From Bacteroidetes bacterium CG12_big_fil_rev_8_21_14_0_65_60_17 (GTDB taxonomy: Bacteria; Bacteroidota; Rhodothermia; Rhodothermales; UBA10348), in assembly GCA_002787815.1 (NCBI GenBank), contig PCUY01000038.1, positions 1 to 63,685 on the forward strand: 63,685 bases of DNA, in the 5' to 3' direction. The notes beneath the pieces were generated by a model. That model saw only the letters and a program-made list of their open reading frames with translations, did no database searches and was not told where the DNA came from. Positions 25,288 through 34,297 of this stretch are shown here, piece by piece. Made by a program: the position numbers and the translations under genes. Each line of letters opens with the position of its first letter. Position 1 is the stretch's first letter.

Positions 25288-26301
25288 ATGAAACTGATTA
25301 TTCCAATGGCTGGCCGCGGAACACGCGTCCGGCCTCACTCTCATGTTACCCCCAAACCCCTGCTTCCGGTCTGCGGGAAGAGCATGGTGGAACGGATTGT
25401 CTCCACCTTCAGTGACGTTTTGCCGCGTCCCATTACAGAGGCCGTTTTCGTGCTGGGTCCCGATTTTGGTCAGGAAGTTCGGGATGAACTGACCGCCGTG
25501 TGCCGCAGACACGGCGCGACGGCCCATTTTGCTGTGCAGGATGTTGCCCGTGGAACCGCCCATGCCGTCGCATGCGCCGGCGACCATATGGACGGCGAAG
25601 GCATTGTGGTGTTTGCCGACACGCTGTTTTTCATGAAGCCGGACCTGGATCTGGAAGGGGCTGATGTAGTGGCCTGGGTCAAGCACGTTGACGATCCCAG
25701 CCGGTTCGGCGTCGCCGTTCGCGAGGGGGACCGTGTGGTCCGTCTTGTCGAGAAGCCTGCCGAACTCATTTCGACCGAGGCCCTCATCGGTATTTACTGG
25801 TGCCGGGATCTGGGCATGCTGCAGCAGGCCATCCAGTACCTGTTCGACGAAAACCTGACGGGCCACGGAGACGAGTATCAGTTGACCGATGCATTTGACC
25901 GCATGCTCAAGCAGGACCGCGTGTTCAAGACAGCGACTGTGACCGAATGGCTCGACTGCGGTACCATCCCGGCGCTCCTCGATACCACGCGGGTAATTCT
26001 TCGCCATGAAAACCATGCGCCAGACCCCGCGCGGGTTTCGGACAATGCGATAATCCATGAGCCTGTATTTCTGGGTGAAGGAGCGACCATATCGGGCGGC
26101 GTTGTCGGGCCCCATGCATCGGTGGAAGCGGGTGCCCGGATTACCAACAGCCATGTTTCCGACAGTATTGTTTTTGGAGATGCGACCGTGGTGCAATCCC
26201 GGCTGTCCAAGTCCCTTGTAGGTCGGAGCGCTGAGGTCACCGGGTTTGACGGTGCACTCAATATTGGGGATCACAGCAGCGTAAGCGCCCACCTGCCGTG
26301 A
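25288..26301 (+). CDS. Sugar-1-phosphate nucleotidyltransferase
   Basis: 337 residues from ATG 25288, fixed by the family N-terminus MKLIIPMAGRGTRVRPHSHVTPKPLLPV; a frame opening at 25240 adds 16 unlikely residues. Other motifs are VQDVARGTAHAVACA, VVFADTLFF (metal Asp) and LVEKPAELISTEALIGIYW. The C-terminal 90 residues hold left-handed beta-helix repeats (NAIIHEPVFLGEGATISGGVVGPHASVEAGARI), as in RmlA-like long or GlmU-like enzymes. It likely makes an NDP-sugar for surface polymers; the base and sugar are unresolved. Its stop overlaps the GTG start of mutS2. Confidence 0.9.
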   Translation: MKLIIPMAGRGTRVRPHSHVTPKPLLPVCGKSMVERIVSTFSDVLPRPITEAVFVLGPDFGQEVRDELTAVCRRHGATAHFAVQDVARGTAHAVACAGDHMDGEGIVVFADTLFFMKPDLDLEGADVVAWVKHVDDPSRFGVAVREGDRVVRLVEKPAELISTEALIGIYWCRDLGMLQQAIQYLFDENLTGHGDEYQLTDAFDRMLKQDRVFKTATVTEWLDCGTIPALLDTTRVILRHENHAPDPARVSDNAIIHEPVFLGEGATISGGVVGPHASVEAGARITNSHVSDSIVFGDATVVQSRLSKSLVGRSAEVTGFDGALNIGDHSSVSAHLP

Positions 26302-28694
26302 TCCTGTTTCCCGATGACGCAGCCGCCAAAACGGGCTTTGATGTAGTTCGTCGGGCCGTCGGGGGTCTGGTCCGGTCCGACCAGGGACGCGAGCGTATTG
26401 CCCACTGGCAGCCCGTCTCCGACATCGGAGAGCTTCGCAGGCAGTTGGACTGGGTGGAGGAACTGGCCGAGCTGCGTGCGTCGGATGAACTCATTCCCTA
26501 TGAGGCGCCGCCCGATGTGCGGTCGGCCCTCCGGGCAGCTGCGCCGGAGCATGCCATGTTGTCAACCGGGGAGTTACTCGACATAGCACGACTGGACGCT
26601 GTTGCGGTGCGCGTACAGGCGTGGTGCAGAATGCGCAGCCGGCGAATTCCGCATACATGGGAACGGGTCGAAACCTGGGTACCTGGACGTGTGGCGAGGG
26701 AAATTGAGCAGGCAATAGACGATGATGGCAGTGTCCGGGACAGCGCGTCGTCCGGGTTGAGGCGTGTGCGTGGCGCGCTGGGCGAGGCGCGTGCCAGGGT
26801 CAGAACGGCAGCCCAGCGCGCCCTCCGCAGAGCGTCCGCGGCCGGATACGCTACCGAAGACCAGCCGACCATCCGGGGTGGACGGGTCGTTATCCCCGTC
26901 CGGGCCGAAGCCCGGCGCAAGGTCGAGGGGTTCGTGCACGACGAATCGGCCTCCGGGCAGACGGTCTATATCGAACCGGCCGAGGCGCTGGCCTGGAACA
27001 ACGATGTCCGCACGCTGGAATTGGAGGAGCGACGCGAAATGGAGCGTATCCGGCGGATGCTGACCGAGCGCGTACGGGAATCCCGCCGCGACCTTGCATC
27101 CGTGTCGGAGAGCCTGGCCGAACTGGATGAGTTCCTGGCGCGGGCATTGCTGGCGCACCGGTTGGAGTGCACACGCCCGGAAATGGGAACGTCCGGCACG
27201 CTGCGGCTGCGCGGCGCGCGTAATGCCGCGCTCATGCTGCATTTCCAGGAGGACGGCTCAGGGCGGAGCGTGGTCCCGATGGACCTGGACCTGGACAGTC
27301 AGGAGCGGATGGTCGTCATATCAGGGCCGAATGCCGGTGGAAAGTCGGTAGCCATGAAAACAGTCGGTCTGCTTGCTCTGATGATGGCGCACGGACTGCT
27401 TGTTCCTCTCGCTCCGGGTTCCCGGATTGACCTCTTCGAAGCCCTCATGGTGGATATCGGTGACGAACAGTCCATGGAGAACGATCTGTCCACGTTCACG
27501 AGCCACCTGACACACCTGAAACATATCTCCGAGCAGGCCGGTCCGGGTACCCTCGTGCTGATCGACGAAATCGGGACAGGTACGGACCCGGAGGCCGGCG
27601 CAGCCGTGGCACAGGCACTCCTGGAACACCTTCTGGAAAGCGGGGCACGCGTCGTGGCGACCACGCATTTCGGGCTGCTGAAAGTCTTTGCACACGAAGC
27701 GGTCGGCGCGGGAAATGCCTCCATGAAATTCGACGAGGAGGCGCTCGAGCCCACCTACGAACTCCTTTCGGGTACGCCCGGCTCCTCGTTTGCCTCGGAA
27801 ATTGCCCTGCGCGTGGGACTTTTGCCAGGAGTCATTGACCGCGCTCGTGCGCTCATGGGCAGCGGAAAGGTGCGCATCGATGACCTGCTGGCAGATCTTC
27901 TTGCCCGGAACAGGCATCTGGAGTCGCTTGAAGCCGAGGCGGAAGAAATGAAACGGGAGGCGGAGGCGACGCGCCGGGAATGGACCGGACGCATGGACCG
28001 GATGGAGGAGGAGGCGAGCACCATTCGCGAGAAGGCCCTTCGCGAGGCCCAGGATGTGATCAAGGGGGCCAACCGGGCCGTGGAGCGTGCCGTGCGGGAA
28101 ATCAGGGAGTCGCAGGCTGGAAAGGAAACCACCCGGGTGGCGCGCGAGCGGCTGACGCAAGCGCGCGAACAGATCGACTCCCGGTCGCGGTCGCTGGCCC
28201 GGAAGCGGGGAGGCAAATCGACCGCCGCGCGGAAACCGACCCAGGATGCAAAACCGAGTCCGGGGGATCAGGTCCGCATTGACGACGGTGACATGGTCGG
28301 GGAAGTCATGGAAATATCGGAGCGGGAAGCCCTCGTCGCCGCTGGATCGCTGCAACTGAGGGTCCATCCCGATCGGCTCACGCGTGTGGGGGGACCCCGC
28401 CACCAACAGGTTCATGTATCGCAACCCGTGGTTGCAACCTCGGCCGCCGCATCTACCCGGCTCGATATCCGTGGCAAACGAGTGGACGAAGGGGCGTCAG
28501 CACTGGCCTCGTTCCTGGACACGGCGCTGGGAGCCAATCTGGAGCGCGTCGAAATTATCCATGGCAAAGGGACGGGCGCCCTGCGGCAGGTGGTGGCCGA
28601 TGTGCTGGAGAAGACGCCGTTCGTGGCCCATTTCGAGGAGGCCCCGATCGAGGCGGGGGGAGCCGGAGTAACGGTTGTGACGCTGGGTGGGTGA
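26298..28694 (+). CDS. mutS2: MutS2 family ATPase with Smr nuclease domain
   Basis: 798 residues starting with GTG inside the upstream stop (GTGA). Core and clamp helices fill the first 330 residues. The ATPase has Walker A GPNAGGKSVAMKTVG (about 338-352), Walker B TLVLIDEIGTGTDPEAGAA, and the ST/FATHF-equivalent ATTHFGLLKVFA. A long charged coiled coil (about 520-640) leads to an SH3-like DQVRIDDGDMVGEV and a C-terminal Smr domain with LDIRGKRVDEG and EIIHGKGTGALR. MutS2 lacks mismatch repair and is linked to suppression of homologous recombination or rescue of collided ribosomes. All domains look complete. Confidence 0.96.
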   Translation: MILFPDDAAAKTGFDVVRRAVGGLVRSDQGRERIAHWQPVSDIGELRRQLDWVEELAELRASDELIPYEAPPDVRSALRAAAPEHAMLSTGELLDIARLDAVAVRVQAWCRMRSRRIPHTWERVETWVPGRVAREIEQAIDDDGSVRDSASSGLRRVRGALGEARARVRTAAQRALRRASAAGYATEDQPTIRGGRVVIPVRAEARRKVEGFVHDESASGQTVYIEPAEALAWNNDVRTLELEERREMERIRRMLTERVRESRRDLASVSESLAELDEFLARALLAHRLECTRPEMGTSGTLRLRGARNAALMLHFQEDGSGRSVVPMDLDLDSQERMVVISGPNAGGKSVAMKTVGLLALMMAHGLLVPLAPGSRIDLFEALMVDIGDEQSMENDLSTFTSHLTHLKHISEQAGPGTLVLIDEIGTGTDPEAGAAVAQALLEHLLESGARVVATTHFGLLKVFAHEAVGAGNASMKFDEEALEPTYELLSGTPGSSFASEIALRVGLLPGVIDRARALMGSGKVRIDDLLADLLARNRHLESLEAEAEEMKREAEATRREWTGRMDRMEEEASTIREKALREAQDVIKGANRAVERAVREIRESQAGKETTRVARERLTQAREQIDSRSRSLARKRGGKSTAARKPTQDAKPSPGDQVRIDDGDMVGEVMEISEREALVAAGSLQLRVHPDRLTRVGGPRHQQVHVSQPVVATSAAASTRLDIRGKRVDEGASALASFLDTALGANLERVEIIHGKGTGALRQVVADVLEKTPFVAHFEEAPIEAGGAGVTVVTLGG

Positions 28695-28756
28695 ATTGGC
28701 GTCCCACCCCTTGTATGAAGGGCACGTTTCTTGCTCCGATGTCCTACCTTATGGAC

Positions 28757-29182
28757 ATGTATCGACATTCACTCATAGGACTCTGCGTGGGCGTCCTGCT
28801 CTCGTCCATGGTGGTCGACCGGTTCGCATGGGCACAGGACTCGGTGCCGGCAGCGCTCGAGCACGCGTTTGCGGAGGGTGATGCCCGAGCGCTCGGCGGC
28901 ATGATGGCCGCGTCCGTGGACGTCTCGCTCTTTGGTGCCCGCAAGCGGTATTCCCGCAACCAGGCTCGCTTGCTCATGGAATCTTTTTTTTCCTCGTGGC
29001 CGCCGGCCGGATTCGAGATGGTGGACGCCAGCAGATCCGCATCGGGATGGTTCATTGAGGCGCGATACAACTCGACGCGACCTGGGTCGCCGCTGCAGCT
29101 CTTTGTACGTCTGCGACGACAGAATACTGCCTGGTTGGTGAAAGAACTCATTTTGGAAGCGTCTCAGCATGAGGATCCATAA
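28757..29182 (+). CDS. DUF4783 domain secreted protein
   Basis: 141 residues from ATG 28757, chosen for the signal peptide HSLIGLCVGVLLSSMVVDRFAWA-Q; upstream ATGs at 28691, 28739 and 28751 would only lengthen the n-region. The mature part (VPAALEHAFAEGDARALGGMMAASVDVSLFG, RYSRNQARLLMESFFSSWPP, YNSTRPGSPLQLFVRLRRQNTAWLVKELILE) is the NTF2-like DUF4783 of Bacteroidota. Function is unknown. The end overlaps the sensor-kinase start by 14 bases. Confidence 0.8.
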   Translation: MYRHSLIGLCVGVLLSSMVVDRFAWAQDSVPAALEHAFAEGDARALGGMMAASVDVSLFGARKRYSRNQARLLMESFFSSWPPAGFEMVDASRSASGWFIEARYNSTRPGSPLQLFVRLRRQNTAWLVKELILEASQHEDP

Positions 29183-32100
29183 GCCGACGAAGGGCGGCAC
29201 TCGTGCCCATCTGCTGGTCGTCGGCCTTCTGCTCCTTGTCGCAGGCGGGATTTACATTGCCGGCGAGGTGGATCGCTACCGTATCCAGGATCGGATTCCG
29301 GAATTGCAACGTGAGCAGGCGGCCCGCGTCGAAGAGGAAATCGTGGCCTTTTTCGAAGCGGAGCTCGATGTCATGCGGACGCAGGCTCGAGAACTGGCTC
29401 AGCAGAAGCGCCTCGTATCCGGACTTCGCATGCTGCGCTCGGGTAATCGGCGTGGAGCCGATGACGTGGTCCGCTTCGCCGCCGATATCCATGTCGGGGA
29501 CCGGGAAGCGGTGGAAATCTACACGCCGGCACCGGCTCTTCTGGCTTGGCAGGGTCCTCGCCTGCCCATGGACGACGGGCCGTCACAGGTACACTTCCTC
29601 GACGCCCCGGTACACGCCGTGGCCGTAGACGAGGGGCGGCGCACTGCACTGGTGGTATGGGTTCCGGTTCTGGACGGACGGGACGTGGTGGGTGCGGTTC
29701 GATTGCTGCGCCTTGTCGTTCACCGCGTTCCCATCCGTAACGAGTATCTGCGCGATTACAGCTGGGCTGAAGACTTCTCGCAACGTACCGGCCTTCTGGT
29801 CGATTTCGTGTTCGGGCCATCGGAGGGAGAAGGGACATCCGTACTTCTGGTGGCACCGGACGGACGCACGCTCGGACATGCCGACGTGCTGCCCCGGGAT
29901 TCGGAGATGCTCGTTTCGGACCGGACCCGTGTCTGGCGCAACTGGGCCGTGTTGTTCGTCTGGTTGGCCTCGATCTACATGTTGCTGATCGGGGTCATGC
30001 GACCCACGTCGCTGGCGGCGGCGTTTACGCTCATTGTGGTCACACGCGGCCTCTGGATGCTGCTGGAGATTCCCCACCGCTGGCAGGGCGGAAAAGCGCC
30101 ACTGGCCCCGCTTTTTGATGTCCAACACCTCGCAACAAGCGCCGGATTCGGGTTGTTCGCAACGGCCGGAGATCTGGTGATCACAACCCTCCTGTTGATG
30201 CTCTTCACAGGCATGGTGGTGAGGCTCTCGCTTGCTCCCGCCCCACAACGACGCAGCAGGCCCTGGGTCGTCATAGGAGGTCACACGCTCATTTCGTTGA
30301 CTTTCGGCCTCGGGCTGGGGGTGCTCATTCGGAGGATCGTGCTTGACAGCACACTTGAGTATTTCGACAGATCCGGCCTTTTGCCCGATACGCTGGTCGT
30401 GATTGTGTTGGCCAGCCTGTTGGTACTCGTCCTTGCGCTGGGCGTGCTGGCGGCGCGCGGGTTGTGGTTGCTGGCGGGTCAGGGCGGGTGCCGGGCGCTT
30501 CTGGAGCGGCGCGACATGTCCTTCGTGATGTGGTTGATACTGGTTGTTGGATCCACGGCCGTCGCGTTGACGCTGTTCGCAATGGCAAGTGTGGCCCTTT
30601 TCATGGTCGCTGTAACGATATGGGCGCTGCTTGAGCCCATGCGGGCCGGCTACTCCCGGACATCGGTGGCGCTGCGTGTGCTGCTGCCGGCGCTGCTCGC
30701 CGGTGCTCTGGTGCTCTATCCGATGATGGATGATGGCATGAAGGAGCGGCGAACGCTGCGCATGGTCAATGCCGCACAGGGTTTTTCAGAGGAGCGTGAT
30801 GCCCGAACGCTCTTTGCGCTGGAGCGCATTTTGAAGACAGCTCTGGACGAGGCCCGGACAACCTGGCCCGATCGAGGGGCGGACGGCGAATATCTTCGCT
30901 TGCTGGCAGAGAAGGCGCTGGCGCGATCACTGTGGAGCAGCAACGTGGAGTTGGGTATACACGCACCGGGAGGGAAACTCATTGGACGCTATTCTGCCGT
31001 CGGACGCCCGTTCAATCCGCAGTCGGGAGCTACCTGGGAGCTTGATCTCATACAGGCCATGTACGAGGACGCCGGACGCCCGGGGATCATGATTGAGCGA
31101 GTAACGGATCCCGTGCAGCCGCACCGGTTCGACTTTGTGGGGTACGCCGAGCTGCCGGAAAACCGAGGCAGTATTGTCGTACGGGCCGCTTCCGTCCCTG
31201 TTGCTGCCCAAAGGGAGATGGCCTTCCCGCGGGTGCTTTCGCCGCAGGGGTACGTGTCGGGACCGCTGGCCCCCCTGTCGCTGGCGGAGTTTCGCGATGG
31301 GCAACTGGTCAGGACCTGGGGCAATGCGTTCATCCGGTCGGAACTCCCGTCGGGCGTGGACGAGGGGCTTCTGGTGGAGTCGGAGTTGTGGGTGCGCGAA
31401 GAGGTCCGGGACCAGCGGTTCATGACGTATTACCTTCGCGTCGAAGACAGGGGATGGAGACCGGGAGCACGTCACGTAATTGCCGTCCGGGAGCCAGCCA
31501 TCCAGCTTTTTGACCACCTCTTCTTTCTGCTCCGCCTCATTGTGGCCGGTCTGTTCGTGATGATCCCAGCCTACATGATCACGGTGGCCTACCGCGTTTT
31601 CAGGGGACGACGTCCACAGATGCGACCTTTCAGGGACCGTATCCTGAATGCATTCCTGATCGTGGGACTGTTGACGGCGGCCATCATGGGGTATGTGGGA
31701 ATACGCGTCATTACGGCTGAATCCGAACGCGCGCTCGATACCTGGATGAATGGCTATCTGGAGCGCGTGGAAGACATGTTGCTGCTCAATGCCGCGCCCG
31801 GCGAGTTACCCTACCGGGTTCTGCAACGGATGCCTGTCGATTCGCTCGCGGCTCGCGTGGGGTTGGATGTCACTGTCTACAGGGAGACGACTCTTGAACG
31901 GACGTCGCTTCCGGAACTGGTCCAGGATCGCCTCATCGAAACCAGGCTTCCTTCTCAAGCCCATGAAGCGCTGTTCGTGGATGGATTCAGGTCCGTCACG
32001 GTGGCCCAGCGCATGGGGCGGTTTCCCTACCTCGCGGGTTATCGTGTGTTCAACAACGAAGTCGGGATTCCGCGGTATGTAGTGGGTATTCCAACACTGC

Positions 32101-33083
32101 CCGAGCAGGAACGGCTCCGGGAGGAAAGTGCCCGAACACTGGCTTATCTGTTTGGCACGCTGTTCCTCATGGTCCTCGTTGTCGTGCTGACGGCTTCGGT
32201 TCTGGCTCGAGCGCTCACGCGACCCATGGCACAACTGCAGACCGGACTGCGGGCGGTGGCAGAGGGGCATTTCCAGCAGATCCGAGGGGTGGATTCGCAG
32301 GACGAGATCGGGCAACTGGTGGATTCCTTCAATACCATGCAGGAGCAGCTCAAGGAGAGTCAGATGCTGCTGGCCACCCAGGAACGCCAGTTGGCGTGGC
32401 GTGAAATGGCCAGGCAGGTTGCCCACGAAATAAAGAATCCGCTTACACCCATGAAATTGACGCTCCAGCATCTGGAGCGCGCGCTGGACAGGTCCGGGGC
32501 GGACGGTCCTGCCTTCCGGGAACAGTTTTCGAAGGCCATCCGGACATTGATTGAACAGATCGATACGCTGGCCCGTATTGCCGATGAATTTTCCTCATTC
32601 GGACGCATGCCGGTGCACAGGCAGGAAAAACTGGACCTGAACGTTGTTGTTCACGAGGCCATTGACCTGATGCAGGCTGAAATCGGGGCCGAGATCGAAT
32701 TGACCCTTCATGACGGGCCGTTGGCTGTCAACGGGGATCGTCAGGCCGTCCGGCGCATGTTTGTCAATTTCATCAAGAACGCCGTGCAGGCGGTTCCGGA
32801 GGGACGCACGCCTGAAATCCATATCACGACGCGGCATGATGGAACCCATGCGATCGTTGAGGTAGCGGACAATGGCTCGGGCATTCCCAAGGCCGACCGC
32901 GAGCGGATTTTCGAACCCTCTTTCTCCACAAAAACGAGCGGGACCGGCCTGGGCCTCGCCATCGCAAAACGAACGGTAGAGACCATGCAGGGAGACATCG
33001 GATTTTCGTCCGAACCGGGACAGGGAACCATGTTTTTCGTACGGCTGCCGTGCGCTATCTTGGACTCCCATGACACAGATTGA
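29169..33083 (+). CDS. Very large NtrY-like membrane sensor histidine kinase
   Basis: 1304 residues. A first helix (about 15-32) precedes an extracytoplasmic domain, then a block of about seven helices (about 255-525), a second extracytoplasmic domain (about 530-810), two helices (about 815-880), a third sensor domain and a final helix near 1015-1035. HAMP follows (RPMAQLQTGLRAVAEGHFQQI). The H box WREMARQVAHEIKNPLTPMKL has the phospho-His near 1085. The ATPase has FINFIKNAVQ-type N box (FVNFIKNAVQAVPEG), ADNGSGIPKADRERIF and TGLGLAIAKRTVE. HAMP plus EIKNPLTP is the NtrY signature. No response regulator lies nearby. The tail overlaps tenA by 14 bases. Confidence 0.9.
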   Translation: MRIHKPTKGGTRAHLLVVGLLLLVAGGIYIAGEVDRYRIQDRIPELQREQAARVEEEIVAFFEAELDVMRTQARELAQQKRLVSGLRMLRSGNRRGADDVVRFAADIHVGDREAVEIYTPAPALLAWQGPRLPMDDGPSQVHFLDAPVHAVAVDEGRRTALVVWVPVLDGRDVVGAVRLLRLVVHRVPIRNEYLRDYSWAEDFSQRTGLLVDFVFGPSEGEGTSVLLVAPDGRTLGHADVLPRDSEMLVSDRTRVWRNWAVLFVWLASIYMLLIGVMRPTSLAAAFTLIVVTRGLWMLLEIPHRWQGGKAPLAPLFDVQHLATSAGFGLFATAGDLVITTLLLMLFTGMVVRLSLAPAPQRRSRPWVVIGGHTLISLTFGLGLGVLIRRIVLDSTLEYFDRSGLLPDTLVVIVLASLLVLVLALGVLAARGLWLLAGQGGCRALLERRDMSFVMWLILVVGSTAVALTLFAMASVALFMVAVTIWALLEPMRAGYSRTSVALRVLLPALLAGALVLYPMMDDGMKERRTLRMVNAAQGFSEERDARTLFALERILKTALDEARTTWPDRGADGEYLRLLAEKALARSLWSSNVELGIHAPGGKLIGRYSAVGRPFNPQSGATWELDLIQAMYEDAGRPGIMIERVTDPVQPHRFDFVGYAELPENRGSIVVRAASVPVAAQREMAFPRVLSPQGYVSGPLAPLSLAEFRDGQLVRTWGNAFIRSELPSGVDEGLLVESELWVREEVRDQRFMTYYLRVEDRGWRPGARHVIAVREPAIQLFDHLFFLLRLIVAGLFVMIPAYMITVAYRVFRGRRPQMRPFRDRILNAFLIVGLLTAAIMGYVGIRVITAESERALDTWMNGYLERVEDMLLLNAAPGELPYRVLQRMPVDSLAARVGLDVTVYRETTLERTSLPELVQDRLIETRLPSQAHEALFVDGFRSVTVAQRMGRFPYLAGYRVFNNEVGIPRYVVGIPTLPEQERLREESARTLAYLFGTLFLMVLVVVLTASVLARALTRPMAQLQTGLRAVAEGHFQQIRGVDSQDEIGQLVDSFNTMQEQLKESQMLLATQERQLAWREMARQVAHEIKNPLTPMKLTLQHLERALDRSGADGPAFREQFSKAIRTLIEQIDTLARIADEFSSFGRMPVHRQEKLDLNVVVHEAIDLMQAEIGAEIELTLHDGPLAVNGDRQAVRRMFVNFIKNAVQAVPEGRTPEIHITTRHDGTHAIVEVADNGSGIPKADRERIFEPSFSTKTSGTGLGLAIAKRTVETMQGDIGFSSEPGQGTMFFVRLPCAILDSHDTD

Positions 33084-33747
33084 ATATGGCCCATTCGCAG
33101 CGCGATGCAGAGAAGCGGCGGTTTCGGCCTGGAAGGCCAGCCATGAGCATCCCTTTCTTGCCGCACTGCTCGACGGTACACTTGACGATGAGCGCTTCCG
33201 GTTCTACCAGATGCAGGATGCCCGTTACCTCGAGGCGTTCGCCGACGCGTGCAGTCTGATCTCCGTGCGGCACGCGGATCCTGAAGCGAAGCTCTGGTTC
33301 ATCGATGCGGCGCGGCTCTCGATTGTGGTCGAGCGACAGCTGCATGAGGAGTATGGCCGCGAGCTGGATTACACGGCCGCCGACATCCGTAGCCTAACGC
33401 TCACGCCGAACAACCGCGCCTACGCCAACCACATGGTAGCCCTGGCCCAGACCGGTTCACTGGTCGAGGCCCTGGCGGCACTGACGCCCTGCCCCTGGCT
33501 GTATACGGATATCGGCATGCAACTGGGAGATATTGATCCGGATCACCGGTGGGCCAACTGGTTGAGAACGTACGCCGACCCCGGTTTCGTAACCTATACC
33601 GCTGAGCTTCTCCAATATCTGGAGCAGGCGGCTGTGAACGCGGGAGGCCGTGAACTGGACCGTGCCGAAGAAGCGTTCGTAACGAGCGTACGCTACGAAT
33701 TCATGTTCTGGGACCAGGCATGGACCAGGCAGGACTGGCCTGTATAA
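33070..33747 (+). CDS. tenA: TenA family aminopyrimidine aminohydrolase (thiaminase II)
   Basis: 225 residues, all helical family. HPFLAALLDGTLDDERFRFYQMQDARYLEAFADA supplies the substrate-binding Asp and Tyr; LTPCPWLYTDIG carries the nucleophilic Cys; YEFMFWDQAW supplies the late Glu and aromatic ligands. TenA salvages the thiamine pyrimidine by hydrolysing 4-amino-5-aminomethyl-2-methylpyrimidine. No other thiamine genes and no TPP riboswitch were seen here. Its start lies inside the end of the sensor kinase gene, so translation is probably coupled, an odd pairing. Confidence 0.92.
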   Translation: MTQIEYGPFAARCREAAVSAWKASHEHPFLAALLDGTLDDERFRFYQMQDARYLEAFADACSLISVRHADPEAKLWFIDAARLSIVVERQLHEEYGRELDYTAADIRSLTLTPNNRAYANHMVALAQTGSLVEALAALTPCPWLYTDIGMQLGDIDPDHRWANWLRTYADPGFVTYTAELLQYLEQAAVNAGGRELDRAEEAFVTSVRYEFMFWDQAWTRQDWPV

Positions 33748-33775
33748 TGCAGCGGGCTCGGTCGGTCGAGGTGCT

Positions 33776-34297
33776 TCAGCTGTCCGGAGAGCTGAAATCC
33801 CGATGCCCGAAATAGTGCAGCACGTAGCGCATTTTGTCGGCCTTCATTCGGCCGAAACCGGGCAGTTCCATGAGTCTCTTGCGAATGACGGCAAAGTCCG
33901 CACCATCATTCCAGAGACCCGCTGCATTGCCGTCGTACCGGTCGACAAGAATGCGTGCAATGGCCTGCGTACGGTCGGCCATGACATTGGTGAACCGGTG
34001 TACGGCCGGTTTTCGGGCAAACACATCGCGGAGTTCTTCGAGGTCCATGTCGGCAATACGCTTCATGTCAAGATGCCCGAGGCGTTCCCGGAGACGATGG
34101 GGTCCGGTAAATGCGTATTCGGCCCGGACACGCTGATCGTAGAGCATTCCCAGCAACGCGGCGTTCGCATTGTTGCAGATCAGTTCGTCATCCTCGGCAC
34201 TACCCGTGAGTGTGCCCTCCTCACGGAACCGGTCCATCATGCGGGCCAGTCCACCGGAGAGACCGCTGTAGTCGAGCAGTGTTTTCGTGTATCCCAT
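33776..34297 (-). CDS. HhH-GPD family protein (TIGR03252-like)
   Basis: 173 residues. The pattern CNNANAALLGMLYDQRVRAEYAFTGPHRLRERLG, then MDLEELRDVFARKPAVHRFTNVMADRTQAIARILVDRYDGNA, and the hairpin LMELPGFGRMKADKMRYVLHYFG matches the small helix-hairpin-helix TIGR03252 family. A role in DNA repair or nucleic-acid binding is suggested by the fold; no catalytic Lys/Asp pair like that of endonuclease III is obvious. Its start overlaps the cysS stop by one base (TGATG), so it is co-translated with CysRS. Confidence 0.83.
   Translation of the reverse strand: MGYTKTLLDYSGLSGGLARMMDRFREEGTLTGSAEDDELICNNANAALLGMLYDQRVRAEYAFTGPHRLRERLGHLDMKRIADMDLEELRDVFARKPAVHRFTNVMADRTQAIARILVDRYDGNAAGLWNDGADFAVIRKRLMELPGFGRMKADKMRYVLHYFGHRDFSSPDS

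Noticed and set aside
25003-26292. A 429-codon minus-strand frame over the sugar nucleotidyltransferase
   Set aside because: Overlaps a gene with complete nucleotidyltransferase motifs and partly the LOG gene; no own motif.
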